From Ceriagrion tenellum (taxonomy: Eukaryota > Arthropoda > Insecta > Odonata > Coenagrionidae): DNA of 64,000 nucleotides. The stretch is from the NCBI GenBank assembly GCA_963169105.1, contig OY720643.1, positions 130,004,041-130,068,040 of the forward strand, written 5' to 3'. This document shows positions 34,710-48,864 of this stretch, piece by piece; within the stretch, counting starts at the first letter, position 1, and the number at the start of each line of letters is the position of its first letter. Under the pieces are notes generated by a model. That model was not told the DNA's origin, did not search any database, and worked only from the letters and a program-made list of their open reading frames with translations. The translations under genes were made by a program, and so were the position numbers.

Positions 34710-37700
34710 AATATAGAAATCTGTAAGTTTCCACTCTCTTGTTAAATTTTTAGATTGTTCACTTCGTGTGCTGTAAAATATTTGTCCGTGAATACACTTT
34801 ACAGTCACTCATTTCTGCATTGAAAAATTAGGCAAACTTATCTTCTGTCGCATTTGAATAACAACTCCCCAACGCCTCAAATCCCGACTCATTTTTACCC
34901 CATAGTTATAATCTTATTTTTCTGCGATCCGGTATGTGAAATTGTGATATTTTATGTATTACTTCGTAGCGTAAATATCATCGTCCTTTATGAAATATTT
35001 GAACTTTATTTCGGAGTACTTTTGTGGAGTTTTTTGGGTTTCGAAGTGAGTTACAGATTTTTAGTGCTAAATATTTCGTGATTTTTTGAGAATGTTTATT
35101 TTAATTTATCCTCGATGTCTTAAATTTTTTGTTTTTGACATTTTTAACTTTGTTATTTTGTATTTTTCTGTGCATACATTTGAGATTATGTACGGCTTCG
35201 TTAAATATTTGTGAGGTACAGCATTCTTTCGTAAAATGTTACAATAGGAATTTGGTTTCATTATTTTGATGCTATTCTGTAAATATTCCTTTCATTTTCT
35301 TTCTGTATTGTCTTGTTGTAGCTTAATTAAAAAATAAATGGATTCTTCTCGTCTTTTCCTTTTTTATTTACTTCATGCCATTGTCCATTTGTGATTCTAT
35401 TTCTTTATGACGACGCGAAACTCGCCATTTGGCGGCCAGTACTGTTTTTTCCATGCGATAGATTGATCATGAGTAATATTTTTTTAATATTATACGTATG
35501 CTTAGATTAGAAAGAAAAATCCCCTTTTTTGAACGTTGTTTTTTTTATTAACCATTATTCTTTGAATTTAACATTAGTTACTACATACTCCTTAACTCTT
35601 TTTCTGTTGCTGTATGCTTAATAATATTAACTGGGTTATATTTTTACTTTTAAGTAAATAAGGTAATATTTTTTATTCCCCGGGGAATGAAGACTATTTT
35701 TCACCCTTACCATTAGATATTAGTAGTTCTATCATCTCGTATGAATTGCCCTTAGAAATGGAAACTTCTTAAGTGTTGTATTTTTACCATCCTCCGTATA
35801 AATTATTTGGACTATTTTGTAAAAGAGTTTGAATCGCGTGTCTGAATGAGTGATATAAATGCAGTTTTGAAATAAAATATTTCATACATTATATTTTAAC
35901 AACCAAAATTGTAATGTTTGTTGATCCTGGTAACTAGATATGCCATTAAAATTTCGCTTTTGCTTTTTGAAGATCAAGTCAGGCATATTGGACGGTGTAT
36001 ACATATTTGCTCTTCTTAAGTTGAATGCCCGCTCGTTCAATTTGTGTACATGTATCCTCTCACGCAGCTCGTCCTTCTGGACGAATTTAATTTACTTTCA
36101 CGAGGTCCAACTAATGGATTATGAGGGTCATATTATAATGAGGGAAACGCCATCTTTTATTGCATTGAAATATTGCGTGAATGAGAATGGAAATAAATCC
36201 TAGTCGTTTGCTTCGCTCTCGGAGCACCACAGTCCGTTCTTCCGGGACTGGGGGTGAAGTCGGGAGAAAAAAATCGCTTGGCCTAACCGGAGGTTGTGGA
36301 CGAAGAGCAAGCCTTCTCTGCACCGCCTCCGCTCCCAAGGCGCCGCTCTCGAGGTGGGTGCAGCGACTTCCGTTTATGCACAGGTTTGCGTGAAACTTTG
36401 CGTACGCGTACGTCATTTAGAAGGCGTATCGATAAAAGTGAAAAAGTTGTACGTTACTGATGTGGCTTCTAGAAATTTTATGTTAATTCGACGCAAATTA
36501 TGTGTGTACAGATGTTTCCATAAATGAGAAATAATTCTTTTCGTATTGCCATAATGGTTGCTAAGATATATTATGATATCATGCGAATAAAAAACACGTA
36601 TTTAGTATAATTCTCCCTTAAATTTGGAAATCGGCCACATTATCCTAAGTCTTAGCGATGCTTTAATTAAGTCGAACATTTGAAAATATAATTCTTGTAT
36701 CATTTATATTTCTGCCTGTTTAGTAGTTTATCTAAAGTAAACAGTTTCAAGTACTTGAAATGAGGGTCACAATTTTTTCTCGACTCGATAAAAAAGTGAC
36801 TAAAATGTCCACTTTAGAGCTTATTACATATTTACAGATGGTCCCCTAACCGCGAAATAATTCTTTTCGTATTTTTATAATGGTTGCTAAGATTTTGTGA
36901 AAAGTTGCTTTTGTAAAGCAGCCGAAACAATTTTAATGAATATTTTTCAGTGTTATATTCTTCGGAGATATTCATTGTCAAACGCCAATAATTACGTGTT
37001 TAAAAATTTGGCAAGTGTAAGATATATTCTAGAACGATTTCTGTCACACCTTCTACAAAGTATTAGGAAACGATTCACGAAAAGTTTTATGAATAGGTCC
37101 TATGCCTGTGCTCTCAACGGGGCAGAAAATGGACGCCAAGAAGTTGTTTTACCAATCATGCCTCACGATCCACATTTCAAGCCATGAAGTTGATCATAAT
37201 ATATCTGCCGTCGTTCCTTGTCATCTGTTTCCCGGATTAGATTTTTATGACTTATTAGGAGTCGTTCTGTGCGGCCAGTTGGAAAATGATTGGGAAGTGA
37301 GAAATAATCTTCACCATGTTTGAATGCGTATCAAGTTCCCATTTTTTAAATTGATAATACAGTGAGGAAAGCGGAGAACTCTCGTAGCAACAGTGTATTT
37401 ACATATGAAAGTGTGTATGATTTACCGTGAAGTCCTTTAGAGGAATACTTAGACAACACCTGACACCTGAAAGACGCTAACAAATTTATGTCTTCAAACA
37501 ATTATAATCTTGCGACAAATTGTTTGTTTTTATTTTCAAATGAAAACACATGACTTATCGCCACCGTCAATATTGTAACTTACATCACAGGAGTGAGCCA
37601 TTCCAAAAGCTATGCACCAACGTAATTGTCCCTTTGATATGCAGTACGAAGGTAAAGAGAAAGGAATTTTTATTACTCAATTTAACTCTAAATTTTCTGC

Positions 37701-40700
37701 TATAGTTATTAATACGTTGCTGTTTATTTTGTTTGGATGAGGAAAATGCAATTATCGTCTTCCTATGTTTGCATTCGGAAGTGAATGACACCGCTCAAGC
37801 AAAGGGATCTTATGCGATTGCTAATTTCCCTTTAAAATCGATAGCTATTCTCCTGCACGAAAACCAAAAATATAGTATCACCATCCCCAACTTCAGATGA
37901 TATTGCGGTAAACGTTCCATCAAAGGGAACTTTCATCAGCTATCACAACTTCTATGTTTGGTGCTAATTTAAATGACAAAAGTTACTTAGAAGTGAAGAT
38001 TTACCAACATTACTCCGACGATGAAAAACGCTGTGACCTACTTCAGAGCTGAGTTATTTTTTCAAACACCCAAAGTATTACCTTGTGTCTATGTTTTTGT
38101 CCCAAGAGAGTAAAGCATCGTCCAAAATGTGCAATCTACTAATTCATGTTTAATTTTAGCCCTGTCGACAGCGCTATTCACAAGACTGACCTGCGTATTA
38201 ATAAATCAATGTCATAGAAAGTCTAGCTGTTACTTCTTAAGAAATAAGATACTCCACAACCAATGAAAATCAGGCGAAATATCAGTCGAGCAATCGCGGA
38301 GGATTGTGTAAAATTACTCGGAAATTGAGAGAGAGAGAGAGAGACAATGAGAAGAAGGGAATGGAAGAGAAAGAGTAGAGCGTTGGGTGATGTGGGGGGG
38401 TCAATGCATTCATGGAGGGAGAGGGATATGTGTATTTCCCGCGTGAGGATTTTGTTTCGGTTTGATTTTCACTTTCATCATACCCAAATTATACATTTTA
38501 TATCAGACTTTTTAAGGAAAAAGTTTTATTGTTAATAAAATGCTCTAGAGAGTAATAAATAATATTGTTCTGCAAACACCCGGTTCAACGAGCAATTAAG
38601 AACAAATCCTTAGGTGGCCACAGTTAGCATTTATTTCATTTATAATATGTGTACTCATAAATATTGAAGCCAAGGTCTAATTGATATATTGCAATTGGGA
38701 CAATATCTGTGGCCCTAAGTTTTAACAAAAACACCAAGCCCATCATAAGCATTCATTGAGGCGTAATGGTAGACATTTATTGTACACATGCTTCAAAGTG
38801 TGGTCATAAAATGTATTTAGCGATGTAATTTATTATAAAAAATTATTAAAATTTTTAATGATGCTAAATCGGCTTTGCGTAATAACAGGAGGAGTAACAT
38901 ATATGTGTCGATAGAATTTTATAGATTTGTATGCAAAGCAACGGCGCACGATACTCTGACGTATTCACGCAATATATTGCATTTTTGTGCATGAATTTTT
39001 ATTTTGAAAACTTAAAATGCTTGGTAGGAAAAGTCTTACTGGATATCTTGCAGTTGGAGGTTGTGGATGTTATTTCATCGCTAGCACAAAATGCAGGATG
39101 GTATAAGAAATATATTTACAAAATATGAAATGTATAGCAATGTAAAAAAAATGATTATCACGTTGGGCACTGACTATTTTTGCTCCAACGTACGAAACTA
39201 GGATTTTATTGGATATAGTACAGCAAATTGTGAACCACAAGGTGTACATTGTCTTGAGGTAGGCACGTCAAGTTGAGTCTCCAATTTCTAATTTTATTTC
39301 TGAATAAATTCCTTCATGCTTATTTATTTTGGACTAATAAGTCCTGATCCCAAATGTCTTTGGAAATATTACTTTACTGCCTTATAAACTAGTGAACATT
39401 TATACATTTAATTGTTTTGATTATGCTGTGCTGCTTTTATAAGTGGAAAATATTAAAGCATTATTCAGCTCCTCAATTGTTTTTTAGTTGAACATTCTCG
39501 GCACTTTGAATTAGAGGAGACCTAATTAAGGTGAATGAAAAACGACCAGGTGTGATGAGTTATATATTTGTATGTTTTATTGATGCAAGTAATACTATGC
39601 GTGATACATGGAAGGTTCAGCATAAAATGAACAACAGCAATTGTTTTGGGTTCGTCGACATGGAGACATCGCTACTGCAGCATTGTTCCGACTTGCTACT
39701 ATTCAATTATTGGGTTTTTGCTTTCAATCCATCCCCTGTATGTGAATGATACATAAGTGGTGTTAGATCGCACGCCGAGCTAAAAGCACCATCCCCTCAG
39801 CCTCGGATGCCGCGAATCTTTGGTATCAAAATTAATTTCTCTCTTTAAACGAAAATTACCATTGCGTTTTTTAAATATTTTGTATCGTAGGCACTTAGTT
39901 ACAAAACATAAAAATGGGCGAAATCTGGGGGTACTTGTTTCCAGGAAAACGCATTTGAAGTTTTCAAAATAAAAAGTCATATGCAATATTCAAAATCTTG
40001 AATCAATGACGGCGCAGTACACGCGCTCTCTCTTTCAGTAGTATTTTTGGCTTTCACGCAAGTATTTTATGACCGGAGATATGAAAGACAAACCAACACA
40101 AGTTTAAGAAAAGCTCAATTTTTATTCTCCCGTGACCATGCCAATGATGCATATTTTGCAAAACAAATGGTTATGGTCAACAGTGTAGTATAATGGAACA
40201 CATTCTGCAAATTCGGTCGAAATCGGACAGGTAAAGGGCAACCCGGTGTTTGAATTGATACGTACCCGTGCAAGTTTTAAGATCAATATACTATGCACAT
40301 TTATTCCTTTATCGATTGAAAAAGCGATATCGATTCTCGTGAATCACCACAAGTTCTTCACTTAACAATGCTTGGTCTCGAGTGTTCGATTCGTGTTTTA
40401 GACCTTATTTCCTGGTTACTCATTTGGACCACTAAAGGGTAAAGTCTTAGAATCTCATAAAATTAAAGAGTTAGGTATCGATGTATTGCAAAATGTCATC
40501 CGGAAATTCAACGAAATTGCCTTCTTCAAAACCGTTAATTGGTGTAAAACTTCAGCATTTAATCCTAAGTGATATATATTAACAATTCTGTGACCTTTTG
40601 TCTTTTATCGATTTTTGTCCATCGTCCACATCGTGCTTGCCTCGGGGCGTATATAATGCATGCTGCAACTACCGTTTTGTTCGTGGCGCCATGATGCGTT

Positions 40701-40850
40701 GTTGGCGAGAAAAAGTAGGTTTAAAATTTGAGAAGCATCCCAATACTTACAAACGTTGAGAACTTGAAACTTCGCAGGGGTAATGAAATAGCTATGAGTG
40801 GCTGTGTATTAAAATTCATTGCCGTGGAGCACTTTGCTTTGCAGCCATTA
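34710..40850. other. AT-rich stretch without a recognised gene
   Basis: About 6 kb of AT-rich sequence. A short CpG-rich block at 36200-36380 has chance frames on both strands. A (GA)n run lies at 38328-38343. The 45-base repeat pair at 36527 and 36852 is the only structure I noticed. Confidence 0.5.
36527..36572 (+). repeat. 45-bp direct repeat pair (partner 36852-36892)
   Basis: GAAATAATTCTTTTCGTATT followed by ATAATGGTTGCTAAGAT occurs at 36529 and again at 36854, 325 bases apart, with few changes. It is non-coding and probably a local duplication or part of an unknown repeat. Confidence 0.7.
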
Positions 40851-41053
40851 CGGCCGGTTTACACGATGCATTTTATTGTATAAACGAATGTACGAATTCC
40901 TTCGTGAAGGAAATTGTACCGTATAAAGCGGCAAATTGTATGATTGTCTGAATGACTTCACGGGAAATAGAACCTGCTCTAATTCCATTCGGTTTCTAGT
41001 ACATTCTATGATACATTCGTTTGTACAATAAAATGTACCGTGTAAAGCGACCT
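40851..41053. mobile_element. 203-bp MITE, copy 2 (inverted)
   Basis: Same length and ends as the copy at 11255 but in reverse orientation. The right end reads ACAATAAAATGTACCGTGTA and the left end is its diverged complement. It is flanked by TTA on both sides (40848-40850 and 41054-41056). Internal blocks (TTCCTTCGTGAAGGAAATTG, GACTTCACGGGAAATAGAAC) match copy 1 in reverse. It is non-coding and must be moved by a transposase encoded elsewhere. Confidence 0.85.
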
Positions 41054-41059
41054 TTATAC

Positions 41060-41354
41060 TTCAAAGTTACGAATACCGTAGAATCGCTATAAAAAAATTC
41101 TACCTCTTTGTACTCTAATGCCAAAAAGTAGTCCAAAATTTGTTTTTGAAAATCATTGTACGCTTGAATTGAATAAAAAAATGTATCAATGGTGATGTAT
41201 ACATACATATCGTGAACATCCTATGCACCGGCTCCGAGATATTCAGGTTTAAACTCGAGGGTACTAGATTTTGGCGTGGACAGTAGATCTAGTGGTAGAT
41301 CCACCGCGCTGTGCTTATCGGCGAAGAGAGGTGTCATTAATTAATTTTCCACGA

Positions 41355-41386
<32 letters not shown>

Positions 41387-43560
41387 CCTCCCTCTCTCTC
41401 TCTCTATGCGTCCCCTCACGCTGTGTGAATGCCATCGATCGCAACCCAACCGGACGAAGCGATCCTGCTTTGTTTTTAAATTATTTTTTCCCTTCTCGCC
41501 GTAAGCTGAGCCTGGGTTCCTCCCTCCATTCAAGTATCCTTCCCACGGCCACCCACATTCCTATTTCCCAGCCGTTCTCACCGCACTGTCGCCCTGGGCG
41601 AAGACAGACGAGAACAACCTGCAGTTTCCCATTCTTTCCCCCCCCCACCTTGCTCATGATGTTCCACCCGCCGCACCAGGGTTAGTTGTTGCTGCTTCCG
41701 GGTCAGGATTGACGGAGGACACTCGGACGGAGGGTGCGGGCGAGGCCTCGCTGATGATGTGCCTTGCGATGCTCGCGCCGAGGGAGTTCAACTGGTTGAA
41801 ATTGCTGAGGTTTTGCCTAATTCATTGTGTAGTTACAATTAAGTAGGGCTTACTTAAAGGTAGCATTTGTACTCAGGCGAGTGTCTAAACGCAGATGTAT
41901 TCAATCTACCTCAGCGTGACCTAGTATTCGTGGAAAGAACTTTGCATGGCACGAGTGTTTGTGTTTATTTTGGTTATTAATAACGACATATAATTGCCCA
42001 AACAAATGAAAAAGAAGAATAGCACACAATTTCTCGATTCCTCGCATAAATTAAGTAAACTTAAGTATGATGTGTATGTCTATCGAAACTCCTCAACCTA
42101 TCGATGATGAGACCTCGACGGAACGCTATCGATATTATTCAAGTCCACTTAAATGGGGGTCCGCGGGTCCACTCCCGTTACAATTGTAGAAGGGGACGTC
42201 TATACCCACGGTGTGCGTGTCGAGTGCGAAAGGTGCTTTTAAATGTATATACAATGAATGGTCAGTGAAGATGCGGCATTCGGGATGGTACGAGCGAGAA
42301 TGGGACATGGAATAGCACCACGTTTCGACACTTGCACGATGGCATAATGTATCATATACCTGCTTTCTGTGGTATTTGCTTGGCTCCATTCGCTAGTGAT
42401 GCCCACTATAGGGAATGAGGACATGGTCAGTTTTATTGAATTAACCTGGCACATTTCTTTTGCGATGGCTCCACTTTAAAGTGATTGTCTTTTATTGATA
42501 TTCCATGTACTCACAGAAAAACATGCCCTCCGTCCCATGTGAGCCACGGAATGTTGCCTTTCCGCGCTATTTTTCTCGGAGATTCAACTGAAATGTGTTC
42601 GGTGCTGAAAGGGACGATGAGAGAAACTTGGGTAAAAACAGAAATTTCTCCCTGAAATAAATGCCATTTTCACGTCAGATGCGAAAACACCCGAGAAAGT
42701 GATAAAATATAAAACAGATGCATCCCACGATATTATTTTAGCTAATAGCTAATTACTGCGATACGTGAAGGTAGAATATGATAAGTAAATGGCGTAGAAG
42801 TCGCCGTCTTGGGCTGAAAAAATTTGTTGCTTAATTTTTTTTTCAATGGATAATGCACGGCATCAGCGAAAGCAGGATTTCTTTGAAAAAAATGAATACA
42901 GCGTTGTAATTCAGTATTTGTTTTGACCAACCGAGTCACATCGGACCCTTCTTAACGTGGTGATCAATAAATTTACTTTATGTTTGATTTAAGATCATAA
43001 AGTAAATGTGTAATGTATTGGGATACAACGATAAATGTGATCGTCAGTTAAGCAAAGAATATGCTGTAAAATTTTGTTCCCCAGGAGTTCGTCGACTATT
43101 TTTGCTTCTGTGTTACATTTTCAAGAAGGCGCTGCATCCCAAGTCTTATAATTATAATGACTAATTATAACCAGTTGTGGTAGTAGTGACCTGCATGGTA
43201 GTATGCTCGTCCACTATTGTCCTGACTGCTTTTGGCCTACGCCTGGCATCCGGGGGAACGTGCGTGGTTCGCCTCTGCTTTAGATGACTTGAGTGCTAAT
43301 CGTGCGTCTTTGAGCGCAGATTGGAATAACTTTTCTCGTAAGTTGAAAAAACAAAGTCGAGGGAAAGAGTGCTACTCTGATTTAAGGGTTCTACGTCGGG
43401 CTCTGCGACTACTGGCGCTCTGAATCTCCACTTAAACGGCCACAGATCCTCCTCTTGTAACCCCTCCTCCCAATATGCCTCCCTCAACCTTAAGTTGGAT
43501 AAATCTTTCAACGCTTTCCTCACCCACCCCCCTCTGCCTCCCCACTATGTCTTAAAAATA
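41060..43560. other. No recognisable gene; (TC)n run
   Basis: A (TC)n stretch lies at 41359-41405. A GC-rich patch lies at 41500-41760. Frames at 42135-42454 (minus) and 43232-43423 (plus) are open but unrecognised. Confidence 0.5.
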
Positions 43561-43960
43561 TAGAGCAATCTTGTATTTTGTTCCTCGATGCCCTCACCTT
43601 TCCAGGTAAGCAATCGAGCACCCTAATCACTTTTTCCACCCCTTCGTCTTCCCCTGCCTTCCCCTCCCACTCTCCCATTTCCCCTATCCTCACGAGTAAC
43701 CCTCCCCTTGGCAGTCGTGACTACCCTCGTCTGAAGGAGACCAAAGACATGGTCGAAAATTTAAAATTTCTCTTATCTTTGGTGTTTCTTTTCTTTCATT
43801 TCTTTCGGCGTTCTTCAAACCACCATTGTGTTCGTCCATTTATGTGTTCCTATCCACTTTCTTTCTCCCTTTTTGTCTGTTTGAAAGTTTTATATACATA
43901 GGTACATGTGTGTGTACATCTATATGTACATATGAATGTCGCGATATATATAAATTAAAA
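43560..43960 (+). mobile_element. PLE terminal unit: pyrimidine-rich 3' flank, hammerhead, tail
   Basis: A C/T-rich stretch (43620-43720) like that behind the PLE at 18 kb leads into a hammerhead-like core at 43731-43758. A spacer follows, then a tail (43816-43900) containing CACCATTGTG, GTTCCTATCCACTTTCTTTC and TTTTATATACAT. That tail is the body of the tRNA-headed SINE. No tRNA head precedes it here. No coding part of the PLE is recognisable upstream. Confidence 0.6.
43731..43758 (+). ncRNA. Hammerhead-like core with good stem II
   Basis: CTGAAGGA is followed by GACC and GGTC around an 8-base loop, then GAAA and an AATTT-AAATT stem III. The box CTGATGA is altered at two positions, so catalytic activity is doubtful. 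Confidence 0.45.
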
Positions 43961-46900
43961 TCCATTAGGTGTGGTGCAAGATACGGAACACAAAAAAAGG
44001 AAAACTCACCCGACAAAATATCAAATGTTCTACCACCTCTATTCGACTCAAATACATGCATGTATGTATCTGTGTGTGTGTCTAGTTCCTTAAGGCTGCG
44101 CGTTTAAGAAGCATTGAACAGCCGAGAAACAAAATCGGTTACATGCAATTTTTTACTCTTATCTATATATGCTACCACTAATAAGTTCACGTACGCAAAA
44201 TTTCTCGCAAATATGTATTGAAACGAAAATCACTCCAACCGTTGTAAGTTACTACGGACAATAGGTCACTCGTCAGCGATGAGTTGTTGTACGGATGCCG
44301 TCAAGTTGCATAGTCCTGGTGCTTTACGAGTCATTTCGGTAAATAATTGTGCTAAAATCCCGCCTCTATTCGTTGTATCAATTTTTTACCGCGTCGTGAT
44401 ATTCGACTCTCACGGCCCTCGGTCGATGGGAAGGGAGTTACTAGAATTGTCGGCGTTCCCGTGACAATGCACCTCTCACCAACACCCCACCCTAAGGCGG
44501 TGTTATAATAAGTAGGCTTCACAGCACGCGATGCCTTGGGAATGTGGGTCTCGGCGTCGTGGATGACTACTCCCCAGTGGAGGGTGGGGGAGGCTACGAT
44601 GGTGGCAAGAGAATCACCGGCTTTAAATCCAAGCCGCCCACTCCTTGGGTCTGCCTTTTACCCCTCCAAGACGAGTAATGCCAGCTGTTTGAATGAGAGG
44701 GATCACTCTGGAAGGAGTGGAGTTTTAGATACGGTCATGTTTTCCGGAAAATCGACCCATATCCATCCGGAATGTATCGTTGAGTCGTCTGTCGACCATT
44801 CTCTGTCCCCATTTAATTTGTATCCATTGCAGAAAAGGGTGATGAACTCTGAAAGAGAAGACAAGACGTCCTCGCTTCTATGCTTCTAAAGAGAGCTTGT
44901 TGATGGAAGAGGATGAAGAATCTTTAAACGCTTTGGATCCCTGAATGTTTTTTCCAAAAATTTTCTCGTTTAATTTCCTAGAGTACCTAGGAATCTCATT
45001 TGTGAAAAACATCAGGGAAATCGTTGTTTCCGGCGTTGATTCATAATTTTGATTAAAATTTCAAAGGAGAAGAGTAACTTCGTAATTCCATATAAATATA
45101 CTCCGCGCAAGACATTGTCTACCACTTGAAACGTCGTCGTTGGGTACGTGTGTGTTATAACTTGTGGTCGTGTGTGGAATAACTAATGCATTATTATTTT
45201 TGCTGGAATAAAGGGTTAAAATTTTATTCGGCCCATTATTTCAGAAAAATAATATCATTAAAATGGAGTTCGTAACCAAGAATCTTCTGAATAACTATTG
45301 CGGATTTGTAAAGTTACTCTTCTCATTTAAATTAAAACTTCAGGGATTGCTCTACCCCAAATATTTTGAGCCCTCCGGCAAGCTTTTCCTGATTTAAATG
45401 CTTTTGGCATCAAATGGATTTTCAGTGATCAGGAGACGTTCTCGTTAGCTCTATTGGAAGTTGTATCCGCATCCAAATGGAACCTTTTGATCTTCAAGCG
45501 TAAAATGAAAACTACAGTGGGTCCCGCATGGCGAGGCTCATTCTCTCTGTCTCGAGATAGTATTGTTGCCTTTTGGGACTCTCCGAACTCCGAGGTGAAA
45601 CTGAGCCGCTTGTTTTCTGCTGTGGGATAAATCTTCTGCTCTTGGATGAGCCAAATTCCAATGGAAGACTTGTCCCTTCGAGGACTTGTCGCTCTGAATT
45701 CGCGGGAGGCGATTCATCTCTTTATTTTCCGCAATTTACCTCACCTTGGGTTGATTTGCAGCCGAGTGATTTCGTGCTTGCGTAAGAATAAAAAAAGAAA
45801 CCCAAAAGGCGTTGGAGGTTTGACATAGCCTGTTGCTCGTGGGGAGACTTCAATTTTGAGTGGAGGCGTGCGTGATACGGTTTGTGGGGCTTGGTTGTCG
45901 TGGATATAGAGTGCGCTCATAATTTTGTGATCCGGTATGGAGAGATGGATGGGTGTAGTCTTACGACCTGGAGAGAGAGGTAGAGGAAGATAGTGCTGCA
46001 GAGGCATGGTTCCATTTAGGTTAACGTTTTGGAGGTCATTCGAAGTAGGAATAGAAACCTTGATGAATCAGCAGGCTGAATTCCAGCAGGGGCTTTAGAA
46101 CATTTAATGCATTAACGATATAGGCGCCCATTCATCCCTTTTATCAATTTTCGTATGACAGTTTATTTTGTAATGTAATCTCGATTTCAGTGACTATTAT
46201 CATACGTCAATATAGTCCATTGTTGTAGGCTAACATGTTCAACCCTTTCGATACGAACGATATTTTAAAACGTCGTAAATTTTGCTACGCAAGCTTGTCA
46301 CGTCAAAATACTTTTATTCTACACAAAACAAAGAATATAACAAATATCAAAAACAACTGTGTTGACCCCGTTTTAGTCTGGGGCCTCTTCAGGGTATAAT
46401 GGACGTTAAACTTCGCTGCTTATAAATTAACTTCCAAAAGCTAGCCCCAAAGAGGCCTAAAAGGTTCTCTGTCATAAAAGACTTATTCTCGGGATGCCGC
46501 CGTACCCTTTTCTCGAGTAGATCATCTCGTCGTAAGGCGAGCCCTACTCACAGCGTGTGTGTTCGTGGTCAGTAGTTTGTCGATGCAGTGGAATTACAAA
46601 CATAAGTTTTTGGTTATTTGCAAATTGAGGGTTATCAGTACATTCCTTATATTTAGCTCTACAGTTACAAATTTCAAACGGAGCTCTACCGTTATTTTAA
46701 CGTAGTTTGTGTGTAATTGAATCTCATAACTATTTTTCCTAGTTATTTAGTAAGTTAGGGAGTAATTTTTTGTTAGGCTCTTTGTTAGTGAGGAAGTTAT
46801 TAAGATTTTAGGTGAACGACTAAAAGTTATTTTTTCATATGACTCGACGGCCATATTTTTAAAGAGTTTAATCTCGTATTTTTCCCTGTATATCACTCAT

Positions 46901-48840
46901 GCTAGTTTGAGCATGACAACTGACAATTTGTTTTGTTTTCTTTGCTTAATGGTTTTAGCCTAAAGAATACGGTTATTCCTGGCAGTCTTTTGAATCCCGA
47001 GGCACGCAAATGTTGGAGGAATAACATCCGCTTCGAAGAATTTCTTATTCCTTAAATCGGGTGATTTGTGATTGAATATATCGGTTCTGGATTGCAGGGT
47101 ACTACAGGGTATTTCTGTAGATCTAGAGAAAAAATTTTCAGAAAATCGATATATCGTGCTACGGTAGATTTGAGCATGAACACAAAACTAATGTAATAGA
47201 CTGTACAACGGAGAGATAACGATAATAAATCACATTAGCTGATGGCTGTAATGGAGACTGTAAAATTAGGAATCTTTTTTGCAAGTTGTTAAGAGTTTTC
47301 ATTGTGTAGTGTAACTACTTTTTTTATTTATTCTCTAATTCATTAATCTTAACTGCTAAGTAGAGCTAAAAAACGTTTATAATGCATCCTGTTTAACTAC
47401 ATTATCTGTGTACACTTGCGTAGACGCAAAGCACTAATCCGATCCAGTATCATAAGAATGCGGCATTAATCATAAGACATAATCATAATCATTAGATCAG
47501 CATATCTTTCTTCTTCGCCTTAAAATAGAACATCCCCAAAGAGCTTATTATTAATGGTAGAATTTCGTTAAATCGCTGTGAAGTGACTAAAAAACTAAAA
47601 GGTTTCATTTCCGATTAAGTATATATCGAGGCTGCAGCAACCATTTTTTTAGCTAAACCATTGCGTAAGAAAAACAGTTGAACGCGACTGTATGTCGAAA
47701 TGGGCTACCCAAGCGGAAAGGGGCTAGGATTATCTGGTGGCCAAGAAAAAGGTCAGGCACATCGCTGGCCCCGGTCCCAAGTTGAGGGTAAACGTACCTA
47801 AGCAAGTCCTGGCCGAGTGAAAGCTCCTTACTGGGATTGCAAAGACATTTTAGTGGCATTCGGGAGGGAAGTAGCATTTGCCGACTTGCGGCCCCGAAGC
47901 GAGGGGGAAAAACCATTGGGAAAAATGTGATTTTGGATTTTTCTCTCTCTACGAATGGGTGTCAAACAAATGCAGTCGTCTGAATGTGGCGGTTGTGCTC
48001 TACTGTTCATTATTCGCCCAGTCACTTACGTCACCTTTCGTCTGGATTCCCTATAACTTTTCTACGATGCTGTCCTGGAATTTCTAGAGAGATCTAATGG
48101 ATCCTTAGGAGAGAAAATGGAATGATGTGCTAGAAAATGGAACGTTAGGATAAAAACTGTCCAAAAACGTACCATTCAGCTGGTAGAACACTCAAATGAG
48201 TGCGATGTGGTAACCTCGCATATTGATGAATAAATATATTTTGAATAGAGGTAACAACTAATGATAAGGATATTCGGAATCATGGTATGTATCTTTTGAT
48301 CATAGAATATGCGTGTTCCTGTAAATTCCAAATTACGCTTTCCGTCATCTTGCGTATAGGAGCATTTCGTTGGATGAATAATTCATAATAATAATTAATT
48401 AGAATATTATGCCAAAATCATTGGATAATAAAATACCTTGAAATCCGAGATATGATTACGTTTCTTGATGGGCTAGCTGTATTATATTCCGCCGCCCTTC
48501 GTGGCTTCCGCTTTCCAAGACTGCTTTGACATTTCGCAGCATGTTGGAATATATGTACTATGCTAGGTTACCAGCCTTTCCTGTACCCGCGCATTACGTT
48601 CTTATGGTTAAGGTGGACTAATCGTCAATTATGGCACATTTTTACCAGTATGCCTCGAGAGAAACCAAAGTTGAGGAATACTCTGGGCCCGCTTTCACTT
48701 TTTTCTCTAGCTAGTAGTCTGGGACCCCTTTAATGACGACCATCTTGAAAGCCAGCATACCGTCACCCGCGTCCCATTACTATTGGGAGGTAAATGCCGT
48801 GAACTGGAACACCGGGACGCCGAATTCCGGGAAAAATTTC
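43960..48840. other. No recognisable gene
   Basis: AT-rich with unassigned frames at 44536-44889 (plus), 45573-45785 (plus) and 47653-47916 (minus). A degenerate hammerhead-like string lies at 46365-46410 on the minus strand. Confidence 0.5.
46365..46410 (-). ncRNA. Degenerate hammerhead-like motif
   Basis: Minus strand CTGAAGAGGCCCCAGAC, then TAAAACGGGGTC. The GGCCCC and GGGGTC pair could be stem II, but the GAAA box reads CAAC. A relic of the same class at best. Confidence 0.25.
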
Positions 48841-48864
48841 CTGTAAAATAATAATTGAAAGAAT

